DNA of 5,251 nucleotides from Acholeplasmataceae bacterium UBA5769 (GTDB taxonomy: Bacteria; Bacillota_I; Bacilli_A; Acholeplasmatales; Acholeplasmataceae): assembly GCA_002418725.1 (NCBI GenBank), contig DIER01000026.1, forward strand, positions 1 through 5,251. The letters run 5' to 3'. Below are positions 1 to 5,251 of this stretch, one piece after another (positions within the stretch are counted from its first letter, which is position 1; every line of letters starts with the position of its first letter). Both the position numbers and the translations under genes were made by a program. The notes under the pieces are model-generated. The model did not search any database and was not told where the DNA came from. It worked only from the letters and a program-made list of their open reading frames with translations.

Positions 1-12
1 TTTTTTTGTTTA
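1..12 (+). terminator. Possible T-tract of a terminator lying left of the window
   Basis: The window opens with seven T, a G and three more T, then AAT. This resembles the interrupted tails that follow both complete terminator hairpins in this window on the minus strand (TTTTTGTTTAT and TTTTTGTTTTAT). It may therefore be the tail of a hairpin just off the left edge, belonging to a plus-strand gene convergent with the antiporter. The stem is not visible, so this rests on resemblance alone. No hairpin for the antiporter itself is visible between its stop and the edge. Confidence 0.25.
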
Positions 13-27
13 ATATCTTTATTCCGG

Positions 28-1533
28 TTATTGTTTCTTTAAAAAGAGAACTTTCCAAAACCGAACGAATAAGAATAATAACAGCGCCATCACGAGGTAT
101 CCTACCCAAACCATATGTGTCAAACCATACATGAGATACGCAAGTGATGCAATCAGTGCTGCAACTAATGCATAAGGAAGTTGTGAAATAAAGTGTGCAT
201 GCAGTTTTGATCTTGCACCTGTTGCAGACAAGACTGTTGTATCAGATACGGGTGATGAGTGATCACCGAAAACAGCACCACCTAAGACTGCTGCAATAAT
301 TGCTGGCATAAACGTTGGATCTGTGCGCATCGCAATCGGAATCGCTATAGGTAATAAAATACCAAATGAACCCCAACTGGTTCCTGTTGCAAATGCCATA
401 GCTCCCGCAATTAAGAAGAGTATGAGTGGCATAAGAGATGCTTGAATACTTGAATCAGCAACGATTTCAGCAATCAAATCGCCTGTACCTAGGTCTTGTA
501 TAGCGTTTGACACCATCCAAGCAAGAATAAGTATAACAACAGCTGATTTTAACATTTCAAGCATGCCTAACCCAGCTGATTTAAATAAATGTGAAGTTGC
601 AATGCTGCGGTCCGATAATGCTTGAATAATCGCCAAGATAAATGCTGAAATACCACCAACAAAGAGAGGAATGGTAATCTCTTGATCCATGATGGCATTA
701 AACTTGAATTCAGCAGAAACCAACATCATGAAGAATGTCATAAATACCAGTAACAGCACAGGTGCAATCAATGTCCAATGTGTCGCTTTCTTTCCTTCAC
801 TATGTTCAACCACTTCTTCCATATCCATCATTGAAATGTCATTTCCTTGTTCAGCAGCCTCTTCATAAGACTTCATCGGACCAAATTTGATACCAAACTT
901 AATCACCAGAAATACCATGATGAGTGTGGTCATCGGGTAAAATTGATATGGGACTGCTGCAACAAAGCCAGCAAGTCCAGAACGCACATCATAACCGGCT
1001 TCAATGAACAATGCACCGAGTAAACCGATGATATATGCACCCCATGTTGATATAGGCATCATGATGACAACGGGTGCACTTGTTGAGTCAATAAGGTAAG
1101 CTAGTTTAGCCCGAGATACCTTATACTCATCCGTAATTGGTTTTGAGACCTCACCAATCACGAGTGCATTAAAATAATCATCAATCATAATAATGATACC
1201 TAGCACCCAGGTAAGCAGTTGTGCAGCCACTGGGTTTTTCACTTTGGCTACTGCCCAAGAAGCGAAGGCTTTTACCCCACCACTTAAGGCAATGACTGAA
1301 GTAATCCCTCCAATGACAACAACGAATCCTAAAATAGGTAAGTACCAGTAAATATCAGTAATGATAGAAAAGAAATTTTCCCAAATATAAATAAAAGATT
1401 CAATCACGTTGAAATCCGAGTGGATGAAGGCTGCTAAAATAACACCTATTCCAAGAGAGATGAGTACCTTTCTGGTGATAATCACGAGTGTTATCATGAC
1501 CAAAGCTGGTAGTAATGCTAAAAATAATGCCAT
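28..1533 (-). CDS. NhaC-family Na+/H+ antiporter-like membrane transporter
   Basis: A 501-residue, highly hydrophobic protein with roughly a dozen membrane segments, fitting the Na_H_antiporter/NhaC family of cytoplasmic-membrane secondary transporters that exchange Na+ (in some members organic substrates) for protons. Family signatures seen: IDDYFNALVIG at residues 117-127, DSTSAP at 149-154, ATGTSWG at 382-388 and GDHSSPVSDT at 423-432. The acidic and small polar residues in these broken-helix motifs are the usual candidates for ion binding. Residues 218-250 form a charged, acidic cytoplasmic-type loop between two membrane halves, suggesting an internal duplication. The start is supported by GGAGGA at 1540-1545, six bases before the ATG. 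The gene is transcribed alone: a terminator separates it from the upstream same-strand gene, and it has a candidate promoter and structured leader. Length and motifs look intact. The transported ion cannot be read from sequence; family members also include malate/lactate or amino-acid exchangers, so no gene symbol is given. Confidence 0.9.
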   Translation of the reverse strand: MALFLALLPALVMITLVIITRKVLISLGIGVILAAFIHSDFNVIESFIYIWENFFSIITDIYWYLPILGFVVVIGGITSVIALSGGVKAFASWAVAKVKNPVAAQLLTWVLGIIIMIDDYFNALVIGEVSKPITDEYKVSRAKLAYLIDSTSAPVVIMMPISTWGAYIIGLLGALFIEAGYDVRSGLAGFVAAVPYQFYPMTTLIMVFLVIKFGIKFGPMKSYEEAAEQGNDISMMDMEEVVEHSEGKKATHWTLIAPVLLLVFMTFFMMLVSAEFKFNAIMDQEITIPLFVGGISAFILAIIQALSDRSIATSHLFKSAGLGMLEMLKSAVVILILAWMVSNAIQDLGTGDLIAEIVADSSIQASLMPLILFLIAGAMAFATGTSWGSFGILLPIAIPIAMRTDPTFMPAIIAAVLGGAVFGDHSSPVSDTTVLSATGARSKLHAHFISQLPYALVAALIASLAYLMYGLTHMVWVGYLVMALLLFLFVRFWKVLFLKKQ

Positions 1534-1635
1534 GCTATTTCCTCCAATCTATCTTTAATTTAATCCTGTGTTGCTTATTAAAAGTGGTCATAAGGATAAA
1601 ATTAGATCTCCAAATGTGACATCCACTTTCCTTAT
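1534..1635 (-). promoter_or_regulatory. Antiporter 5' leader with competing stems (possible cis-regulatory RNA)
   Basis: The predicted leader is about 102 nt and can form several pairings that exclude one another. AAAGTGG (1629-1623) pairs with CCACTTT (1587-1581), extendable by TCA/TGA across a 3-nt bulge. ATAAGG (1635-1630) pairs with CCTTAT (1595-1590), which crosses the first stem. AATTTTATCC (1603-1594) pairs with GGATTAAATT (1566-1557) with one U-U mismatch. CTTAT (1594-1590) can also pair with ATAAG (1578-1574). This arrangement is typical of leaders that switch between folds. I do not recognise it as a known riboswitch class, including the Na+ and Li+ classes. Regulation is inference only. 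Confidence 0.3.
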
Positions 1636-1641
1636 TCTTAA

Positions 1642-1670
1642 ATTTTACATGAAAACCCCTTAGATATAAA
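1642..1670 (-). promoter_or_regulatory. Candidate sigma-A-type promoter of the antiporter gene
   Basis: On the minus strand, TTTATA (1670-1665, -35, 4 of 6 consensus matches) and TAAAAT (1647-1642, -10, 5 of 6) are separated by 17 bases. Transcription would start near 1635, exactly where the paired leader begins. A weaker alternative is TTGTTT (1688-1683) with TATCTA (1666-1661), 16 bases apart. The AT-rich background makes chance matches easy. Confidence 0.4.
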
Positions 1671-1671
1671 G

Positions 1672-1713
1672 TGATAAACAAAAAACAACTTAAAAAAACA
1701 TGATAAACAAAAA
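1672..1713. repeat. 13-bp direct repeat TGATAAACAAAAA, two copies
   Basis: TGATAAACAAAAA occurs at 1672-1684 and again at 1701-1713, 29 bases apart start to start. The right copy forms the T-rich tail of the terminator on the minus strand (reading TTTTTGTTTATCA). The left copy overlaps the region just upstream of the antiporter promoter. A local duplication of the terminator tail is plausible; simple AT-rich sequence is the alternative. Confidence 0.5.
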
Positions 1714-1741
1714 GTCCACCCTTTATAAAAGATAGACTTTT
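1702..1741 (-). terminator. Intrinsic terminator of the SUMF1-fold gene
   Basis: Read on the minus strand, 1741-1710 forms a stem of about 14 pairs with a TATA loop: AAAAGTCTATC pairs with GGTGGACTTTT (two G-U wobbles), extended inward by three more pairs (one G-U). It is followed at once by TTTTTGTTTAT. It lies 47 bases past the stop codon at 1788 and separates that gene from the antiporter. On the plus strand the tail TTTTCTTTG could also work, but no plus-strand gene ends here. Confidence 0.85.
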
Positions 1742-1787
1742 CTTTGAATAGCATCAAGAAAAAATACAACAAAATGTATCAAAGATT

Positions 1788-2867
1788 TTACATGTTGATG
1801 ACAAATCGAAAACCTGAGTTATTGTATGCCCATTCGGGATATCCCCAGTATCTTGATACACCTACTTGTGTATGTAGTGACGAATTTTCCCATCCACCAC
1901 CACGGTTTTGTCTTCCCGCATACAGTAGAGAAAAAGTTAATTCCCACATGTTACCACTCATGTCGTAAATACCTAAATCATTCGGATTGAGAAGACCTAC
2001 AGGTTGAGACTTGCCACCAGAGTTACCCATATGCCATGCCACTGCATTGGTTGCTAAGGTATCATATATCGGACCCGTTGCACCGCTGCTATAGTTATGT
2101 GGTGTCCAGTATCTTCCTCCTCTATAAATCGAACCATGGGTAGACTCCACATCATTTTTCCATTTAGCTGCCATCTCCCACTCGACATTCGTAGGTAATC
2201 GATATCCTTTATATGATGTTTGAACCGCATGATCGACAATTTGAGCAAATGCATCTGTTGAATTTCGAATAATCTCACCTGAAAGCGTTCGATAAACGGG
2301 TTCATATTGATCATATTCTGAGAGCGCATTGAGCCAAACAACCATATCTCGAAATGAAATGGATGTTACTGGTTGTAGACTATTTTCAGTAGGTAATGCA
2401 CCAGGAAGACCTTCACTACCTTCTGTCCCTGCATTTTGAAACGCATAACCATGTTCCATTGCCCAAGTTCGAATGTAATACCATAGTTCATAGGTTGTCT
2501 CTGTTGTAGCCATGAGATATCCACCCATCACATATGCTGTTCCTGCATCGTTTGTTTCCCAGTAGCCACAATAGAAACTACAACTTGGTACTTGATAGGT
2601 TACACCGATTTCCCCAACAGGCACCATGTGAAATAGTTCAACTTCAAGTGCATCACGAACATATTGAAACAATGGATTATCCACGTGATCAGGTGGTGTT
2701 TTTTCATGCTCAATGAACTTCTCAACCACATTTTCCCAACCTTTATGCTTGTTTGTTTCATCTTCCTTTGGTTTAGCAGATATGGTTGGTCCTGTAAATA
2801 ACAAAAAAGACATGATACATAAAACAATCATGCAAAATCTCGCTGCCACCATTTTAGTGTTCATCAT
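1788..2867 (-). CDS. Secreted FGE-sulfatase (SUMF1)-domain protein, probably non-catalytic
   Basis: A 359-residue protein. Residues 1-31 look like a Sec signal peptide (positive N-end, hydrophobic 11-24, likely signal peptidase I cleavage after ISA at 29-31); no convincing lipobox is present. Residues about 32-75 are a charged linker. From about 80 to the C-terminus is an FGE-sulfatase domain, shown by GYRLPTNVEWEMAAK (221-235), LGIYDMSGNMWEL (298-310), RGGGW (322-326) and the terminal GFRF (352-355). Active formylglycine-generating enzymes carry a copper-binding cysteine pair in the segment between RGG(S/G)W and GFR; here that stretch (327-351) has no Cys. The only cysteines in the predicted mature protein are C96 and C100 (SCSFYC), which may form a disulfide outside the cell. 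I therefore infer a binding or structural role using the C-type-lectin-like fold rather than sulfatase activation, and no sulfatase gene is nearby. AAGGAGG at 2874-2880, six bases before the first of two ATG codons, supports the start. It is divergent from the repeat lipoprotein and has its own promoter and terminator. Confidence 0.85.
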   Translation of the reverse strand: MMNTKMVAARFCMIVLCIMSFLLFTGPTISAKPKEDETNKHKGWENVVEKFIEHEKTPPDHVDNPLFQYVRDALEVELFHMVPVGEIGVTYQVPSCSFYCGYWETNDAGTAYVMGGYLMATTETTYELWYYIRTWAMEHGYAFQNAGTEGSEGLPGALPTENSLQPVTSISFRDMVVWLNALSEYDQYEPVYRTLSGEIIRNSTDAFAQIVDHAVQTSYKGYRLPTNVEWEMAAKWKNDVESTHGSIYRGGRYWTPHNYSSGATGPIYDTLATNAVAWHMGNSGGKSQPVGLLNPNDLGIYDMSGNMWELTFSLLYAGRQNRGGGWENSSLHTQVGVSRYWGYPEWAYNNSGFRFVINM

Positions 2868-2919
2868 GGTGAGCCTCCTTATATTTAAATTTTGCTTGTC
2901 ATCGTTTGTCTACGCTTCT

Positions 2920-2948
2920 GTTTTATTACGATTGCATATGTTTGTCAA
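2920..2948 (-). promoter_or_regulatory. Promoter of the SUMF1-fold gene
   Basis: On the minus strand a perfect TTGACA (2948-2943) lies 17 bases before TAAAAC (2925-2920, 4 of 6). An A-rich stretch upstream (about 2953-2980) resembles an UP element. Transcription would start near 2913, giving a leader of about 45 nt. The leader repeats GACAAAC-like words (GACAAACGATG, GACAAGC) that echo the -35 region; an operator role is only speculation. Confidence 0.6.
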
Positions 2949-3017
2949 CAGTTTGATTTATTTAAATTATTTCTTTTTTTGATGTTGCACAAATAAAATG
3001 ATATTCATGGGTAGAAC

Positions 3018-3046
3018 TTGTAAACCACCAAACATCAGAGTAAGAT
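3018..3046 (+). promoter_or_regulatory. Candidate promoter of the repeat lipoprotein gene
   Basis: TTGTAA (3018-3023, 4 of 6) and TAAGAT (3041-3046, 4 of 6) are exactly 17 bases apart. Transcription would start near 3053, leaving a leader of about 54 nt before the ATG at 3107. The leader can form a small bulged hairpin (ATCGATA 3060-3066 with TATCCGAT 3083-3090) just before the ribosome binding site. This is the best-spaced pair in the gap, but it is not strong. Confidence 0.4.
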
Positions 3047-3097
3047 AAAGACATAAGCAATCGATACCGACATTCAACAACATATCCGATGAAAAGA

Positions 3098-3102
3098 GAG
3101 GA
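3098..3102 (+). promoter_or_regulatory. Ribosome binding site that sets the lipoprotein start at 3107
   Basis: GAGGA lies four bases before the ATG at 3107. The earlier in-frame ATG at 3089 has no purine-rich site in front of it (CAACATATCCG) and would add six charged or polar residues before the signal peptide. The site lies inside what would be coding sequence for the longer form, which favours 3107. Confidence 0.7.
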
Positions 3103-3106
3103 AACT

Positions 3107-4942
3107 ATGAAACGTATTTTATTGTTATGTTTTGTTTTTTTAGGTCTTTTTCAGTGGGCTGGATGTACCGAAAAGGACATTCAAATCCATTTTGAGACGA
3201 ATGGTGGTTCAGCTATTTTAGATATCTCTATGAAAGATTTTGATATCAATAACTTGCCCATAACTCAAAAAGAGGGTTATGTTTTCGTGGGGTGGTATCT
3301 TGATGAGGCATTAAGAGAACCTTTAGGCAAAACAATAAACCTTGAACAATCTTTCACACTTTATGCAAAATTCACACCCATAACTTACCTCGTTCAGTTT
3401 CAATCAAATGGCGGTTCTCCGGTTCAACCCATCACACGCACTGCACAAGATACGACAATCACAGAACCCGAAGATCCCACTAGAGAAGGATTTGTTTTTG
3501 TAGGTTGGTATCTTGATGAAGTGCTGACAACACTTTACCAATTCGATCATATCATCAATGACAACATCACACTTTATGCGAAATGGGAAGCTGTTGCACT
3601 AACCTATATCATCACTTTTGAGTCTAATGGTGGATCTACCATAGCTCCGATAACGCTGACTCAAGTGGAAACCATCATTCTTCCTGATGAACCCGTGAAA
3701 GATTCCTTTGCATTTGCTGGATGGTATACAGATATGGCTTTAACACTACCGTTTGAACTGACACAGATGCCTACTTATAATCTCATCCTTTACGCAAAGT
3801 GGAGCGCTATAGTGACCATCACTTTTGCTACACAAGGGGGATCTGCCTTAGAACCCATAATCGGAAAACCTCAAGATATAATCTCCATCGATCAACCTAC
3901 CAAACCAGGTTATATTTTTTCAGGGTGGTATCTTGGTATCGATGAGATAGAGCCTATCCATCTTTCTGTCATACCCGATAGTTCAATCACCTTATATGCT
4001 GATTGGGCATCTGAGGGTTTAATCTTTGAACTCATTTGTGAAGATACTGCTTATGAAGTCAGTCGAGACATAGACACTGAGATCATCAATTTATACATAC
4101 CTAAACTTTATCATGGAAAACCTGTTACACATATCAAAGAGGCCGGTTTTCAAGACAGTGAATTCACGCTTTCCATTCATTTACCAATCACCATCAAAAC
4201 CATTGGTAGTCGTGCATGGATGAGCAACACATCACTCAAAGAGGTTTACTTACCAAAAGACTTAGAAACGCTTGGTTCTGCAGTTTTCAGACATTGTTTT
4301 GCACTTGAGGTATTCGATATTTCCCAAAGCAATACACATTTTTCTGTGGTTGATGATATCTTGTTTTCCAAGGATTTAGAGTCTATTTGGCGTTATCCAG
4401 CTGCCAAAACAGGGACATCTTATAGTGTTCCCAATCATGTCAAAATCATTGAAGAAGACGCCTTTTCTGGTAGCCAATACCTTAGCTCTCTTGACTTAGG
4501 CAGCGGTTTAACAACCATTAAGGATCATGCTTTTTATGGGATGATCTCATTGACTTCCATCATTATTCCCAATCAAGTGGAGACGATGGGTATCTATGTT
4601 TTTAGAGACTGTATTTCACTTGAAAATGTAACGCTTGGAAGTGGACTGACATCCATCAACGCTTATCTATTTGATAATTGTAGTTCCTTAACCTCAATTA
4701 TCATTCCTTATGGTATCACATTGATTGGTTATGGTGCGTTTAGTTTTTGTACACATCTGACACATGTCTATATTCTTAGAACTTCATTGAACGGACTTAT
4801 CACAGGTACCAATTTCATGTTTAGTAACACCTCTAGTTTGTTACAACTCTATTTTCCAAATGCTACCACAAGAGATGCTTACAAAGTTGCATATTATTGG
4901 AGTAGTTATGCATCCAAAATGACTGTTGGTTCACCTAGTTAA
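3107..4942 (+). CDS. Surface lipoprotein with four InlB B-repeats and a BspA-like LRR domain
   Basis: A 611-residue protein from the chosen ATG. Residues 1-20 are a lipoprotein signal (MKRILLLCF, then WAGC), with Cys20 as the predicted lipid-modified residue; Trp at -3 is unusual, since Leu is common there. Four Listeria-Bacteroides (InlB B-type) repeats follow at about 25-89, 92-160, 165-232 and 235-300, each with the pattern F.(S/T)(N/Q)GGS, then GY.F.GWY, then LYAKW. Residues about 304-590 form a BspA-like leucine-rich-repeat domain (LRR_5 type) with around eight units built on L.SI.IP...IG..AF..C. A typical insert sits near 408-444 (VDDILFSKD, YPAAKTG), and the C-terminal cap near 582-605 includes TTRDAY and WSSYASKM. 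There is no LPXTG signal or transmembrane tail, so attachment should be by lipid to the outer face of the membrane. These folds commonly mediate adhesion or protein-protein contact; the ligand is unknown. It is transcribed away from the SUMF1-fold gene. Confidence 0.9.
   Translation: MKRILLLCFVFLGLFQWAGCTEKDIQIHFETNGGSAILDISMKDFDINNLPITQKEGYVFVGWYLDEALREPLGKTINLEQSFTLYAKFTPITYLVQFQSNGGSPVQPITRTAQDTTITEPEDPTREGFVFVGWYLDEVLTTLYQFDHIINDNITLYAKWEAVALTYIITFESNGGSTIAPITLTQVETIILPDEPVKDSFAFAGWYTDMALTLPFELTQMPTYNLILYAKWSAIVTITFATQGGSALEPIIGKPQDIISIDQPTKPGYIFSGWYLGIDEIEPIHLSVIPDSSITLYADWASEGLIFELICEDTAYEVSRDIDTEIINLYIPKLYHGKPVTHIKEAGFQDSEFTLSIHLPITIKTIGSRAWMSNTSLKEVYLPKDLETLGSAVFRHCFALEVFDISQSNTHFSVVDDILFSKDLESIWRYPAAKTGTSYSVPNHVKIIEEDAFSGSQYLSSLDLGSGLTTIKDHAFYGMISLTSIIIPNQVETMGIYVFRDCISLENVTLGSGLTSINAYLFDNCSSLTSIIIPYGITLIGYGAFSFCTHLTHVYILRTSLNGLITGTNFMFSNTSSLLQLYFPNATTRDAYKVAYYWSSYASKMTVGSPS
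3179..4006 (+). repeat. Four tandem InlB B-repeat coding units
   Basis: Units lie at 3179-3373, 3380-3586, 3599-3802 and 3809-4006, each about 65-69 codons. Each starts with a beta strand ending in GGS, has a central aromatic GWY turn and ends in LYAKW or a variant (LYAKF in unit 1, LYADW in unit 4). Units 1 and 2 are most alike around VFVGWYLDE, and their DNA shares a run reading TGGTATCTTGATGA. The rest has diverged, so these are old duplications rather than fresh ones. Confidence 0.85.
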
Positions 4943-4956
4943 ACATTTATTATCTT

Positions 4957-4998
4957 ATAAAACAAAAAGACTCTGCAACGCGTGTTGTAGAGTCTTTC
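4957..4998. terminator. Bidirectional terminator between convergent genes
   Basis: AAAGACTCTGCAAC (4966-4979) pairs with GTTGTAGAGTCTTT (4984-4997) over 14 pairs, one of them G-U, with a GCGT loop. On the minus strand it is followed by a strong T-tract (stem TTT extended to TTTTT, then GTTTTAT), ending the ABC-F transcript 9 bases past its stop at 5007. On the plus strand the tail TTTCTC is weaker, but it lies 24 bases after the lipoprotein stop and can serve that gene too. Confidence 0.9.
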
Positions 4999-5006
4999 TC
5001 ATAGAT

Positions 5007-5251
5007 TTAGTTATTTTTGTAAAGTTTACGTGTTTTCGTTTTGATTTCTTGATTGCTGATGTAATCATCAAAGGTACCTTCGTAGACGTATGAACCTAGA
5101 TCAGCAACTTCAACAATCTTATTACATACGGATTGAAGTAAATTATGGTCATGTGATGCGACAATCAGTGAACCTTTATAATCTTCTAATCCTTTATTCA
5201 CCGCTTGAATCGCTTCTAAATCAAGGTGAATGGTCGGTGAATCAATAAGCA
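5007..5251 (-). CDS. ABC-F family ATPase, C-terminal fragment (cut by window edge)
   Basis: Eighty C-terminal codons are visible and the frame stays open to the right edge, so the real start lies outside; the in-frame GTG at 5201 is internal. From the edge the protein reads LIDSPTIHLDLEAIQ, the Walker B and D-loop region of the second ATPase domain, then LIVASHDH, the H-loop with the switch histidine, then GTFDDYI and a basic tail. This order matches ABC-F proteins (YkpA/YbiT-like group), which are soluble, bind the ribosomal E site and act in translation or antibiotic protection; they do not transport. The usual motif is LDEPTNHLDL. Here the catalytic Glu is Ser (TCA codon, plus-strand 5238-5240) and the Asn after PT is Ile. 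I recall Asp at the Glu position in some Bacillota relatives, but could not check this. The subfamily cannot be fixed from this fragment. Confidence 0.85.
   Translation of the reverse strand, partial: LIDSPTIHLDLEAIQAVNKGLEDYKGSLIVASHDHNLLQSVCNKIVEVADLGSYVYEGTFDDYISNQEIKTKTRKLYKNN

Noticed and set aside
28..1533. Antiporter and SUMF1-fold gene as one operon
   Set aside because: They share a strand, but a strong terminator lies between them at 1702-1741 and the antiporter has its own candidate promoter.
1788..1920. C-terminal RGGGW...GFRF segment as a variable region of a diversity-generating retroelement
   Set aside because: Some retroelement target proteins share this fold and ending, but no reverse transcriptase, template repeat or near-identical second copy of this segment is visible in the window.
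1744..1968. Plus-strand open frame of 74 codons
   Set aside because: It lies mostly antisense to the conserved C-terminal part of the SUMF1-fold gene, starts inside the terminator region at a TTG, and its translation resembles no family I know.
2054..2341. Minus-strand open frame of 95 codons in another frame of the SUMF1 gene (and the similar one at 2600-2827)
   Set aside because: Both lie within the coding sequence of the SUMF1-fold gene on the same strand in a shifted frame; the main frame has all the family motifs, so these are shadows and not a frameshift.
2713..2982. Plus-strand open frame of 89 codons across the SUMF1 gene start and the intergenic region
   Set aside because: Its hydrophobic look comes from the antisense of a signal peptide and AT-rich promoter DNA; it overlaps a well-supported gene start and promoter.
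5007..5201. A free-standing 64-residue protein starting at GTG 5201
   Set aside because: The frame continues upstream to the window edge with a recognisable Walker B/D-loop, so the GTG is internal to a larger ABC-F gene.

Overview
The window reads as a piece of an AT-rich Gram-positive-type genome, most likely a Mollicutes relative such as an Acholeplasma-like lineage. Reasons: low GC, strong GGAGG-type ribosome binding sites, TGG read as Trp and no internal TGA codons in long genes (standard code, unlike Mycoplasma), a lipoprotein carrying InlB-type and BspA-type repeats, and a secreted SUMF1-fold protein. The placement is inference; a low-GC Bacillota host is also possible. There is no rRNA, tRNA, CRISPR array, transposase or phage gene.

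Layout. (1) 28-1533, minus: NhaC-family cation/proton antiporter with its own promoter and a leader of about 100 nt that has mutually exclusive pairings. (2) 1702-1741: strong intrinsic terminator closing the next gene. (3) 1788-2867, minus: secreted protein with an FGE-sulfatase (SUMF1/C-type-lectin-like) fold that lacks the catalytic cysteine pair. (4) 2868-3106: divergent intergenic region with one promoter per direction. (5) 3107-4942, plus: surface lipoprotein with four InlB B-repeats followed by a BspA-like leucine-rich-repeat domain; the true start is 18 nt inside the longest reading frame. (6) 4957-4998: terminator shared by convergent genes. (7) 5007-5251, minus: C-terminal end of an ABC-F ATPase, running off the right edge, with Ser in place of the Walker B glutamate.

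Working together. The SUMF1-fold protein and the repeat lipoprotein are back to back, both are exported, and both use folds known for ligand or host-surface binding, so the central block looks like a small surface-protein locus. The antiporter (ion/pH homeostasis) and the ABC-F protein (ribosome-associated) are separated from it by terminators and look like unrelated housekeeping neighbours. No complete novel system is evident. The points most worth a second look are the antiporter leader, the cysteine-less SUMF1 protein and the altered Walker B motif.
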